Below, piece after piece: positions 1 through 7,908 of a stretch of 64,000 nucleotides of DNA (position 1 is the stretch's first letter; the number at the start of each line of letters is the position of its first letter). The position numbers were made by a program, and so were the translations under genes. The notes beneath the pieces are model-generated. The model did not search any database and was not told the DNA's origin. It was given only the letters and a program-made list of their open reading frames with translations. This stretch comes from Christensenella hongkongensis (GTDB lineage: Bacteria; Bacillota; Clostridia; Christensenellales; Christensenellaceae), in contig NZ_LAYJ01000033.1 in assembly GCF_000981035.1 (NCBI RefSeq), forward strand, positions 39,908-103,907, in the 5' to 3' direction.

Positions 1-912
1 TGCCTTTGCAGTGACCGCATTGATTACAGCCCTGCGCGTCGCTTCTACCGCCGCGGTGATCAAAACATCCATATTTGCCTTTTTATTTCCATACGATAAC
101 CCAAACATCGTATCTCCATCAACGGTTGTATGAACCGGCTCTATCGATTTTGCAAGGCCGTCGTGTGCCACCTGGGCAAGCTTTGCCGCTTCATCCTTTG
201 TAAGCATTGCGTTTGTAGCTACGATTCCAATCGTCGTATTCTGTCCCAGCATTGTTTGCGTCTGCGCGCCATTCTCCAGTATATATTTTGCAGTTCCGAT
301 GTGTACTCCTTTTTTCTGGGTGCCGGCAAGTATCCTTCCGTCCTCCACAACATCGCCAAACGCATTAACCGCCACCAGCGCACCGACCACGATTTCGTTT
401 GCAAGCTTTATGCTTGCCGTTCCTACGCCGCCCTTTTGTGCATTTTGCATCCCGAACAGTTTGCCTACGGTTGCACCAATTCCAACGCCGATGCTGCCTT
501 GCGGAACAGTGGTGCTTGCGTTAATGCAGGCTGCATATCCCATCCCGGCGTTTGGGCGGATATCGCTCCTGCCGAATCCCAGATCATAAATAACAGCGGC
601 AGGAACAATCGGTACGACCGCATCCGCTGTACGCACCCCCATTTGCTGCTGCTCACAATAGATCATAACCCCGTCGGCAGCCGCCAAACCAAAAGCGCTT
701 CCGCCTGCGAGCAATACTGCCTGGCATTGCTGTACTGTCTTCGCCTGCGCCATAAAATCCGTTTCCCTCGTACCCGGCGCGCTGCCGCGAACGTCCACGC
801 CGCATACAGCGCCTTCAGGCACAAGAACAACGCTGATACCGGTCATTCCTGCCGTATCCTGCGCATGGCCTACCAATAGCCCCTTGATGTCAGTTATACT
901 TCCGCTATACAT
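1..912 (-). CDS. P1 family (S58, DmpA/NylC-like) peptidase, 3' end missing
   Basis: Self-processing N-terminal-nucleophile amidohydrolase of the P1/S58 family, which cleaves short peptides or amides after autoproteolysis into two chains. Read on the minus strand, 304 codons are open from an ATG at 912, behind a GGGAG ribosome site, to the window edge; family members are usually 320-340 residues, so only a short tail is missing. The N-terminus has the family's G-S-I-T-D and V-G-H pattern. An Asn-Thr-Thr stretch falls at residues 225-227, where the family cleaves, so Thr226 is the likely nucleophile, as in NylC. There is no signal peptide, so it is probably cytoplasmic. It lies 20 nt after birA, probably the last gene of a recX-birA-peptidase operon. 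The natural substrate cannot be read from sequence. Confidence 0.85.
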   Translation of the reverse strand, partial: MYSGSITDIKGLLVGHAQDTAGMTGISVVLVPEGAVCGVDVRGSAPGTRETDFMAQAKTVQQCQAVLLAGGSAFGLAAADGVMIYCEQQQMGVRTADAVVPIVPAAVIYDLGFGRSDIRPNAGMGYAACINASTTVPQGSIGVGIGATVGKLFGMQNAQKGGVGTASIKLANEIVVGALVAVNAFGDVVEDGRILAGTQKKGVHIGTAKYILENGAQTQTMLGQNTTIGIVATNAMLTKDEAAKLAQVAHDGLAKSIEPVHTTVDGDTMFGLSYGNKKANMDVLITAAVEATRRAVINAVTAKA

Positions 913-932
913 AAATACTCCCAATAAAAAAT

Positions 933-1907
933 TTATGATTCAATATATTGTTCCATTCCACGAACCGAAACCTCTCCAGCTAAAAATTCCCTGATTCCTT
1001 CCGCAGTCCGCACAATAAGCGCACCCTGTTTTGAAAATCCTTCACATAAGCCTGTCATTGTTTCTGCTCCGCCTACGATCCTGATCTCTTTTCCTATTAT
1101 AACACTATTACTGCAATATTCATCAAAAATCGAATCAATCCCATGCAAAATATACTTTCTGAAATAGCTGGTTACACTGTCGATCATCGCGGCACATAAT
1201 CTGACACGGTCGATGCGCCTTCCGGTAATCATACGCAACGACACAGCCTTGTCTGCAATTTCCGGCGGAAAACGTTCCTGGTTCACATTCAGCCCCATAC
1301 CGCATACAATATATTCAACCTGGTCCATATCCGAGGACATTTCCGTCAGAATTCCACACAGTTTCTTTCCGCCGAATACGACGTCGTTGGGCCATTTTAT
1401 TTTCGCCTCCAACCCACAGACCTGCCTGATAGCTGAAATAACGCCCAAAGCCGCTGCAAAGGTAATCGCGGGAGCCTTTGCCGGTTCAAAACCCGGCCTG
1501 AGCAAAACGCTCATCTGGATCGCTTCCCCTATCCCCGCAGTCCAGCCACGGTTTAACCGGCCTTTTCCTTTGGTTTGTAATTCCGCAATATAGACGCTTT
1601 CATCCGGCGCGCCGTCACGCGCCATTTTTTTTGCGTATTCGTTTGTAGAATCAATTTCCTGCAGATAATGAATCCTTTCGTGATCTTCTTTGGTCCATAA
1701 ATCGATATATTCCTTTTTCAACACATCCGGCAATGCGGTAAGCCGATATCCCTTGTTGGTCTGCGCTTCGATACTGCCGCCCTCTTCCTTGATCGCCTTG
1801 ATATGTTTCCAAACTGCCGCCCTTGAAACGCCCAGCGCGTCGCTGATCTGTTCTCCAGACATAAAATCGCCTGCATGGAACAATAATTCCAAAATCTCTT
1901 TTTTCAT
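933..1907 (-). CDS. birA: Bifunctional biotin-protein ligase / biotin repressor BirA
   Basis: Activates biotin with ATP and attaches it to biotin carboxyl carrier proteins; the N-terminal domain probably also represses biotin genes. 324 residues. Residues 1-60 form a winged HTH (S-G-E-Q-I-S ... V-S-R-A-A-V-W-K-H) ending in the usual N-K-G-Y-R-L. The catalytic domain has the S-T-N-E-Y-A start, a biotinyl-AMP loop that reads G-K-G-R-L-N-R-G-W in place of the common GRGRxGRxW, and the K-W-P-N-D-V motif. The C-terminal SH3-like domain follows. The start overlaps the recX stop by 4 nt (ATGA), so the two are translationally coupled. Confidence 0.96.
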   Translation of the reverse strand: MKKEILELLFHAGDFMSGEQISDALGVSRAAVWKHIKAIKEEGGSIEAQTNKGYRLTALPDVLKKEYIDLWTKEDHERIHYLQEIDSTNEYAKKMARDGAPDESVYIAELQTKGKGRLNRGWTAGIGEAIQMSVLLRPGFEPAKAPAITFAAALGVISAIRQVCGLEAKIKWPNDVVFGGKKLCGILTEMSSDMDQVEYIVCGMGLNVNQERFPPEIADKAVSLRMITGRRIDRVRLCAAMIDSVTSYFRKYILHGIDSIFDEYCSNSVIIGKEIRIVGGAETMTGLCEGFSKQGALIVRTAEGIREFLAGEVSVRGMEQYIES

Positions 1908-2515
1908 TCTTCTTCTCCGCCAATCGCTCTTCTGATGTCATCATACTCAAAGCCCTTGCCCATCAACGCCCGAATCATTTTTTGCTTCGCTTTATAGGGC
2001 TCCTCATTTCTGTATTTCTGCCTCAAGCGCGCTACATAACCTGCAATCACATCATCATCCTGCGCAGTTCCTTTCACCGTCTCCTCAGCCAGCTCCCGCG
2101 GAACACCCTTCAGTATCATCTTTTGGACCGCCATCCGGCTCCCGTATTTTTGCAAAAGCTCCTGCGCGAACAGCTGCGCATAATTTGTATCGTCGATGTA
2201 ACCCAGCTCTTTGAGCTTTTCAATCGCACTTTCAACGCTGCCTTCCGGTATTTCCTTAGAACGAAGCTTGTCCCTTAGTTCTTTCTCTGTACGCATTTTG
2301 TGCGACAACTGATCCATTGCAATGGCAATCGCATATTTCTCGCTGTCCTGCCGCCTGATTTCTTCCATTTGAGCGTCGCTGAGCTCTATGCCGATTTTCA
2401 GGTGATGGATCAGCGCAGTATCAATATAAACGGCAAATGAAAACGCTCCGTCTACAAAAATATTCAACCGCTCTTTATTTTTTACGCCCTCTTTGATATC
2501 CGTTATTTTTCCCAT
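1904..2515 (-). CDS. recX: RecX, regulator of RecA
   Basis: RecX proteins bind RecA filaments and limit or modulate recombination. The 203-residue length fits the family. The beginning (M-G-K-I-T-D-I-K ... N-K-E-R-L-N-I-F-V-D-G-A-F) aligns with firmicute RecX starts, so the ATG at 2515 was preferred to an upstream in-frame extension that would run across the divergent gene's promoter. The body shows the repeated three-helix units, for example L-R-D-K-L-R-S-K and E-L-G-Y-I-D-D-T-N-Y-A, and the later G-F-E-Y-D-D-I-R. There is no Shine-Dalgarno sequence in front. A TATAAT box ends only 6 nt before the ATG, so the transcript may be leaderless. It overlaps birA by 4 nt. Confidence 0.9.
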   Translation of the reverse strand: MGKITDIKEGVKNKERLNIFVDGAFSFAVYIDTALIHHLKIGIELSDAQMEEIRRQDSEKYAIAIAMDQLSHKMRTEKELRDKLRSKEIPEGSVESAIEKLKELGYIDDTNYAQLFAQELLQKYGSRMAVQKMILKGVPRELAEETVKGTAQDDDVIAGYVARLRQKYRNEEPYKAKQKMIRALMGKGFEYDDIRRAIGGEEE

Positions 2516-2591
2516 GTTATTATTATACTGGAAACCTTGGAAATTGAAAACCGATTTGCATTTTTTCTGTTTTTTTTGTAAAATAAGCGAT
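2516..2591. promoter_or_regulatory. Divergent promoters, recX (-) and peptidoglycan-binding protein (+)
   Basis: Minus strand: -35 TTTTCA (complement of 2545-2550), 17-nt spacer, -10 TATAAT (complement of 2522-2527), then 6 nt to the recX ATG. Plus strand: -35 TTGCAT (2556-2561), 17-nt spacer, -10 TAAAAT (2579-2584), then 7 nt to the ATG at 2592. Neither start has a Shine-Dalgarno sequence, so both messages are predicted to start at or within a base or two of the ATG. Called by eye. Confidence 0.6.
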
Positions 2592-3338
2592 ATGAAACGA
2601 ATTGTAAGTATCATACTTTTGTGCCTGCTGCTCATGGTTCCCATCCTGAGCGCATCCGCAGAAGATTCCACAATCAAACAGAAGGATATGGGCGACCGCG
2701 TCACAGTCGTACAGACGCGCCTGCGCGACCTTGGTTACCTCAATTACCGGCCTACCGGTAAATTCAGCGACCTCACGGTTGAAGCCGTGCGTAAATTCCA
2801 ACAGCAAAACGGCATCGATCCCGACGGGCAGGTTGGCGACGATACATTTGCAGCCCTTTTTTCTACAAATGTCGTACGCGCACCGCTAAACCCCCAGATT
2901 AAAAAAGTAGCCGGCCCAAGTTATTCAGGCAAGGTTACCGCGCATGGTGAGCTTTCTTCCTGGGAGGAAATCAATCCGCTTCTTCCCGTTGGCACGGAAT
3001 TTTCCGTTCAGGACTATAACAGCGGCCTCACCTTTAATCTTGTGCGTACAGGCGGTGTGAACAGCGCGCAGGTTGTGACGCCCACCGCCGCAGATCACGA
3101 GGCGTATCTGCAAGCCTTTGGCGGCGCTGATACCTGGGAGCACCGCCCTGTGCTTGTCACCATTGGAGAACGTGTTTATGCGGCTTCCCTTTTTGGTATG
3201 CCCACAGGCGGCGCGGATACAACCGGCAGCGGGATGAATGGATATACGGTCCTTTATTTTAACAATAGCAAAACAGATGTGAATTCACTTTCAGATGACG
3301 AGCATATTCTTGCTATCATGAAAGCATCAGGAAAATAA
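2592..3338 (+). CDS. Secreted protein with N-terminal peptidoglycan-binding domain
   Basis: 248 residues. A signal peptide (positively charged M-K-R, hydrophobic core, A-S-A-E near residue 23) is followed by a PG_binding_1 domain at about residues 25-85, with the typical G-D-R-V-T-V-V-Q-T-R-L and D-L-G-Y motifs and V-R-K-F-Q-Q-Q-N-G-I-D-P-D-G. The remaining 150 residues have no catalytic motif that I recognise. That part resembles the non-catalytic half of other clostridial exported wall proteins with a conserved H-G-E-L-S-S-W stretch. It probably attaches to the cell wall. The ATG at 2592 was preferred over a longer frame because it begins the signal peptide. A bidirectional terminator follows. 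Confidence 0.82.
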   Translation: MKRIVSIILLCLLLMVPILSASAEDSTIKQKDMGDRVTVVQTRLRDLGYLNYRPTGKFSDLTVEAVRKFQQQNGIDPDGQVGDDTFAALFSTNVVRAPLNPQIKKVAGPSYSGKVTAHGELSSWEEINPLLPVGTEFSVQDYNSGLTFNLVRTGGVNSAQVVTPTAADHEAYLQAFGGADTWEHRPVLVTIGERVYAASLFGMPTGGADTTGSGMNGYTVLYFNNSKTDVNSLSDDEHILAIMKASGK

Positions 3339-3349
3339 AATTGAAGTTT

Positions 3350-3391
3350 AATAAAGCGCGGAAACTTGAAGCTTCCGCGCTTTATTTGTTT
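3350..3391. terminator. Bidirectional intrinsic terminator
   Basis: A 14-bp perfect inverted repeat (3350-3363 with 3373-3386), GC-rich in the middle, is flanked by A-runs and T-runs on both sides. It sits between the convergent peptidoglycan-binding protein and alpha-amylase genes and overlaps the amylase stop. Confidence 0.85.
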
Positions 3392-4841
3392 ATTGCCGCT
3401 TTATCCATACGGAGACCGATCCGCCGTCTACAGAAAATTCGCCGTTTCCGTCGCCGCCGATTGTAACATCTTCTTTACCTGCATCCAATATATCGTAAAA
3501 TCTATTTCCCGCAAACTTCTCTCCGACGTGCATTACCTTTACACCGCCATCACCATTGGTGAGGAGCACTGCAAGTCCGGAGTCAGGATGTGCATCATCG
3601 CCCATGCGAGTCCATCCGACGATGTTTGGATGATCGAAATAGTCAATTTGACCGCCATAGGCGCAAAGCTCCCGCGCCTTGATGAGCGGTAAAAGCGTAT
3701 CCTTCATAGGCGCTATGTTGTTATGTGGAATTCCATAATAATCTCCATAAAAAACGCACGGATAACCCTCCTGGCGCAACAGTATCATCGCATAAGCCAA
3801 AGGCTTGAACCATCCCTGCACCCACGATTCCAACGACTGTCCCGGTTGCGTATCATGATTATCAACAAATGTAACCGCTTTGAGAGGATTTTCCCGTACA
3901 AGCGTTCGATCAAAAATCGTCCGCATATCAAATGCGCTGCCTGCGTTTGACGCATCTACAAATCGAAAATGGAGCGGTACATCAAAAAGCGATAATGCTC
4001 CCTTAGTCGTATCAATATAATTGTTGAGCGCATTTACATCGCCATTCCAGTATTCGCCAACTGCAAAAAGTTCCTCACGCGCTTCCCTGCGCAACGTGTC
4101 CAGCCAATCACTGTAGAAAGTAAAACGCATATGCTTGACCGCGTCGATCCGAAAGCCATCTACAGGCACTTCACGCAAATACCAGAGGCCCCACCGCTTC
4201 AACTCGTCAACAACTTCCTCATGGCACAGGTCGATACAGGCTCCCATCAGGTAATCAAAATTGCCAAACTCTTTGTCTACCTGATCTTCCCACCGTTTTC
4301 CGTTAAATTGAAAAATCGCGCTTCGCTGGTTTTTTTCATCCCAGTCAATCGCCGCAAAATGTGTACTGTTCCATTTAAAATCCGAATACTTTTCGTTTCT
4401 TCCGGGAAACGTAAATTTTGTCCACGCGGCAATTTCTTCTTCCCCGCTTATCTGTTCACACCGGTTTTCCTGTGCAAATTCCCGTGCTGAGACCATTTCC
4501 AGCTCATCCGCACCCATTTTGTGGTCAAGCACAATATCTGCATATACTTGAATTCCAGCATTATGCAAAGCGTCTATCGCCTGTAAATATTCTTCTTTCG
4601 TGCCATATTTGGTTGCAATCGAGCCCCTCTGGTCAAATTCTCCCAGATCATAGAGATCGTATACTGCATACCCAACATCGTTTTTCCCATCGCTGCCCTT
4701 ATAAGCCGGTGGGAGCCATACTGCCGTAATCCCATCATCCGCCAGCTGTTTTGCATTTTGGGCAGCCTGTTTCCACAAAATGCCGGACGGCATGTACCAT
4801 TCAAAATATTGCATCATCGTGCCGTTTTTGTCCGCATCCAT
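3390..4841 (-). CDS. Cytoplasmic alpha-amylase, GH13
   Basis: Hydrolyses internal alpha-1,4 bonds of starch or glycogen-like glucans. 483 residues, no signal peptide, so it acts inside the cell like the cytoplasmic GH13 subfamily 5 enzymes. The start N-G-T-M-M-Q-Y-F-E-W-Y is the hallmark of that group. Catalytic residues are visible: nucleophile Asp233 in G-F-R-I-D-A-V-K-H, acid/base Glu263 in F-A-V-G-E-Y-W, and transition-state Asp330 in V-D-N-H-D. It is a single gene between terminators, with a GGAAAGGA ribosome site. No maltose transporter or other glycan gene is beside it. It probably acts on storage glucan or on imported maltodextrins. Confidence 0.95.
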   Translation of the reverse strand: MDADKNGTMMQYFEWYMPSGILWKQAAQNAKQLADDGITAVWLPPAYKGSDGKNDVGYAVYDLYDLGEFDQRGSIATKYGTKEEYLQAIDALHNAGIQVYADIVLDHKMGADELEMVSAREFAQENRCEQISGEEEIAAWTKFTFPGRNEKYSDFKWNSTHFAAIDWDEKNQRSAIFQFNGKRWEDQVDKEFGNFDYLMGACIDLCHEEVVDELKRWGLWYLREVPVDGFRIDAVKHMRFTFYSDWLDTLRREAREELFAVGEYWNGDVNALNNYIDTTKGALSLFDVPLHFRFVDASNAGSAFDMRTIFDRTLVRENPLKAVTFVDNHDTQPGQSLESWVQGWFKPLAYAMILLRQEGYPCVFYGDYYGIPHNNIAPMKDTLLPLIKARELCAYGGQIDYFDHPNIVGWTRMGDDAHPDSGLAVLLTNGDGGVKVMHVGEKFAGNRFYDILDAGKEDVTIGGDGNGEFSVDGGSVSVWIKRQ

Positions 4842-4951
4842 AAAAGCATCCTTTCCAGCTAATATCTTTTACCAGCCCCCGCCTTCTCGTGTCCGGTAAA
4901 AATTGGACATGATATTAATAAACCAAAACGGCCGTTTTTATTCTGTTTTCG

Positions 4952-6775
4952 TCAGTATGCCTTTTCGTAATACCATTCGTTGATGTGATAAAAAACATCA
5001 TTTTGGTGCATACCGTTTATGTTTGTAAGCGTTTCATTGCAAACAGCGGAATTCATTCTGAAATAGAGCCCTATCTGCGGGACGCGTTCTACAAGGATAC
5101 GCTGCAGCTCGCTGTATGCGCTTTCTACCGCGTCCTCCGTAAAGGCATTTTCCACGGCAGTGATCGCATCCGTAATCTCCTGGTTGTTTACCCCGCCATA
5201 GTTGGCGCTGCCATCGCTATTGAATAAAAAGCCGAGAGACGGATTATCGTCAAGGTAAAAACTACAGAATGCAAGCTCAAAATCTCTGTTTTGCAACCTT
5301 GCATAATAATCCACCGCCTCAAGCTCCTCGATTGTCGCAACAATTCCTACCCTGCCAAGCTGTTTCTTGATCATTTTAGCGGCTTCCATCCGGTAAGACA
5401 TATCCCTGTCGTTTGGTACAATCAGCGTAAGGCTTAATTCGCTGCCCTCCTGTATCTCATCCGTCCGGTACCCTGCCTCCTGCAACAGCTGACGTGCTGT
5501 TTTCAGGTCGTCATCCTGTGTATATTTCGTATCATACGCATAAAAATCAGGCGAAATCGGCAGATTGGCAGGCACCGCATGATTCAAAAGAACCGTCGAA
5601 ATTATTTCCCGCCTGTCAATCGCATAGGATATGGCTTGACGCACATTTGTGTCCTCCAACTTGAAATTGCCAAGGTTGGGAACGATGCAATCATAATAAT
5701 TTGTCATATAGTCGATTACCTGCGTTTTATTTGCAAGCTTATACTTACCGGAATACAACACATCTGTCGTAACAAAATCAAGGATACTGGTTGAAACCGC
5801 ATCCAGCTTTGCCGAATTACCAGTTGTGGCCTTTGCAACAATTCTCGTAATATTCGGTTTTGTCCCCCACCAGCTCTCATTAACGTTCAGTTCCATTTCT
5901 GTTTCCGCATCAAAACTGCTTATTTTATAGGGGCCGCTCCCCACATTATTTTGTCCTTCACACTGTACGGGAAACGCCATAAAATAAAGCGCCTCCATCC
6001 CCGGCTTTGTCATTGTAAGCTTTATCGTATGATCGTCAATTTTTTCAAATCCGCTTACCAGTGAATTATACTGTGTATATCGATTTGTTTGCGGAATATC
6101 GATTGTAGCCGAGGCGCTGGGATCCGCAGATCCGCTTTCGCTGGAGCTCGGGCTTGCACTTGCAGACGCCGAACTGCTTGGACTTGGACTTGCAGAAGGC
6201 GTATCGCCGCTTTCTCCGCTGTCTCCCTCCTCAGGCACATCAGTGGGCTGGGGTTCCGGCGTTGTTCCATCTGTCACCGGGAATTGGGTTCCCGTCAGCT
6301 CCCCAACCTTTTGAGCACTATAAATTACATCGTCAGCCGTAAGCGGAATTGTTTCATCACCGGAAACAAAAACTACGTTCTGCCGGATGTGAAAGGTATA
6401 AACCGAGCCGCTTTCGTCCACTTCCCATGATTCTATTACAGAGGCCTGCGGTTTTCCACTCCCATCAATCCTGATCGCCGGATCGTAAATAAGAGTCAGA
6501 AGGTTGATCAGATCCTCGTTTGTCGCTGCAAGCGGATCAAGAGAGGTAATTCCTTCCGGCATCGCAATAAATAAATCCCCGCCCTGCTTTTGCAGGTCGC
6601 CCTGCGCCGTTTGCGTTGCATCTGCAGAAGCATCGGCGCTGCTTTTTACAGTCACATCCCCGCTCTGTGTGGCCTGATCGCCGCCACATGCTCCCAAAAG
6701 AAGCAGGAGCGCTCCGGCAAGTAAAATACAGACAATTTTTTTACCCAAGCTGATATAGTTTTTGATATTCTTCAT
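4952..6775 (-). CDS. ABC transporter solute-binding lipoprotein, family 5 (peptide/nickel type)
   Basis: 607 residues. A lipoprotein signal ends in a lipobox L-L-G-A-C with Cys30, so the protein should be anchored to the outer face of the membrane. The rest is an SBP_bac_5 fold (S-L-D-P-L-A near the start, V-I-E-S-W-E-V then Y-T-F-H-I-R, and R-Q-A-I-S-Y-A-I-D-R-R). These usually bind oligopeptides. Residues of about 175-225 are a low-complexity Ser/Pro/Ala/Glu insert inside domain I. No permease or ATPase gene is adjacent, so its partners must be elsewhere or absent. Its start lies 35 nt inside the lytic transglycosylase gene, suggesting translational coupling. Confidence 0.9.
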   Translation of the reverse strand: MKNIKNYISLGKKIVCILLAGALLLLLGACGGDQATQSGDVTVKSSADASADATQTAQGDLQKQGGDLFIAMPEGITSLDPLAATNEDLINLLTLIYDPAIRIDGSGKPQASVIESWEVDESGSVYTFHIRQNVVFVSGDETIPLTADDVIYSAQKVGELTGTQFPVTDGTTPEPQPTDVPEEGDSGESGDTPSASPSPSSSASASASPSSSESGSADPSASATIDIPQTNRYTQYNSLVSGFEKIDDHTIKLTMTKPGMEALYFMAFPVQCEGQNNVGSGPYKISSFDAETEMELNVNESWWGTKPNITRIVAKATTGNSAKLDAVSTSILDFVTTDVLYSGKYKLANKTQVIDYMTNYYDCIVPNLGNFKLEDTNVRQAISYAIDRREIISTVLLNHAVPANLPISPDFYAYDTKYTQDDDLKTARQLLQEAGYRTDEIQEGSELSLTLIVPNDRDMSYRMEAAKMIKKQLGRVGIVATIEELEAVDYYARLQNRDFELAFCSFYLDDNPSLGFLFNSDGSANYGGVNNQEITDAITAVENAFTEDAVESAYSELQRILVERVPQIGLYFRMNSAVCNETLTNINGMHQNDVFYHINEWYYEKAY

Positions 6776-7337
6776 ATGCTTTCGTTACCTTTTTAACATA
6801 ATTCTCTGTTTCCGGATAGGGAATGTTTGTCAAATTTTCCCCATCGGAATATTGTGGATCGTCGAGCCATGACCTTACCTTGTTGTGACCGGCATTATAC
6901 GCCGCCATCATTACCGGCAGGTTGTTATCGAACCGTTCCTTTAAAAACTGCAGATACCAGCACCCCATCTCAATGTTGGTTTCCGGATCTGTAAGATTTT
7001 TTGGATCAAGTTCTTTGTCACCCAATTTTCCTGCAATCCATTCCGCTGTTTCAGGCATGATCTGCATTAGTCCCTGTGCTCCCGCAGATGAAACCGCTGA
7101 AGCGTCAAAACCGCTTTCCGTATTGATCACTGCCGCAATAAAATAGGGATCAAGATCATACTGTGCGGCATATTTTTCGATCAAATCCTGATATTCGAGC
7201 GGATATTTTGATTTCTCCCATGACTCCGATAATTGCGTGAAACCTACAATGCCAACCACTGCCACGATAATGACGCAGACAATGATAATAATAACTTTTT
7301 TCTTTCCGCTATTCCTGCGGCTCGTTGTTCGTCCCAT
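6741..7337 (-). CDS. Membrane-anchored lytic transglycosylase (SLT, Slt70/MltC-like)
   Basis: Cleaves the MurNAc-GlcNAc bond of peptidoglycan with formation of 1,6-anhydroMurNAc. 198 residues: a short basic N-terminus, one transmembrane segment at about residues 14-33, then the SLT domain. Catalytic Glu74 sits in I-N-T-E-S-G-F. The family motifs G-A-Q-G-L-M-Q-I-M-P and A-Y-N-A-G follow. The ribosome site is GGGAG, 9 nt before the ATG. The gene overlaps coaE by 29 nt upstream and the lipoprotein by 35 nt downstream, so it belongs to the polA-coaE operon. Confidence 0.93.
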   Translation of the reverse strand: MGRTTSRRNSGKKKVIIIIVCVIIVAVVGIVGFTQLSESWEKSKYPLEYQDLIEKYAAQYDLDPYFIAAVINTESGFDASAVSSAGAQGLMQIMPETAEWIAGKLGDKELDPKNLTDPETNIEMGCWYLQFLKERFDNNLPVMMAAYNAGHNKVRSWLDDPQYSDGENLTNIPYPETENYVKKVTKAYEEYQKLYQLG

Positions 7338-7908
7338 AGAAACTTTCTCCCACCTGTTTTTTCAGCTCCGAAAGGCTTGCGTCATTATGGATCACGACAT
7401 CCGCATACCCCAGAAGCTCATCCTGCTTTCTCTGACTTCCAAGCCTGTTTTTTGCGTGTTCTTCATCAATTCCGTCACGCATTTTAATACGTTCCTTCTT
7501 ATTTTCGTGTGCTGCTGTTACAAGCCAGATTTCGTCCACCCACGATTCGAGCCCCGCATCAATCAAAAGAGCACAATCCACTACTATTGTGCCGCTTGCA
7601 GAAGCCGCAACCCTTTTATCCATTTCCTCCAGAACCAAGGGATGAAGTATTTGCTCCAACCTTTTTAATTCCTGCGGATTGGCAAATACATACGCTCCCA
7701 GCTTCCGCCTGTCAAGCTTCCCGTCAGTGCCAAAAAACTGTTCTCCAAAGCCTTTTCTGACCGCGTCATAACCCGCGTTTCCCGGTTCACAGATATCATG
7801 CGATATTTTATCCGCGTCGATTACATCCGCGCCCAGCTCCATTAAAAAAGATGCAACGGTACTCTTTCCCGCACCGCTGTTTCCCATCAGTCCAATCATC
7901 CGTTTCAT
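7309..7908 (-). CDS. coaE: Dephospho-CoA kinase CoaE
   Basis: Phosphorylates the 3'-hydroxyl of dephospho-CoA, the last step of coenzyme A synthesis. 199 residues from the ATG at 7908, which overlaps the polA stop as ATGA; an upstream in-frame ATG would add five residues, but the coupled start is more likely. The P-loop reads G-N-S-G-A-G-K-S-T near residue 8, followed by the D-A-D-K-I-S-H motif for substrate binding and a lid region with R-D-G-I-D-E-E-H-A-K-N-R. The polA-coaE order is common in Gram-positive bacteria. Confidence 0.95.
   Translation of the reverse strand: MKRMIGLMGNSGAGKSTVASFLMELGADVIDADKISHDICEPGNAGYDAVRKGFGEQFFGTDGKLDRRKLGAYVFANPQELKRLEQILHPLVLEEMDKRVAASASGTIVVDCALLIDAGLESWVDEIWLVTAAHENKKERIKMRDGIDEEHAKNRLGSQRKQDELLGYADVVIHNDASLSELKKQVGESFYGTNNEPQE

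Noticed and set aside
130-879. 249-residue open frame on the plus strand
   Set aside because: It is antisense to the P1 peptidase gene, which matches a known family along its whole length on the minus strand.
6100-6250. Ser/Ala/Pro-coding low-complexity stretch as a tandem repeat element
   Set aside because: It is an in-frame linker of the lipoprotein with varied codons, not an exact repeat array or CRISPR.
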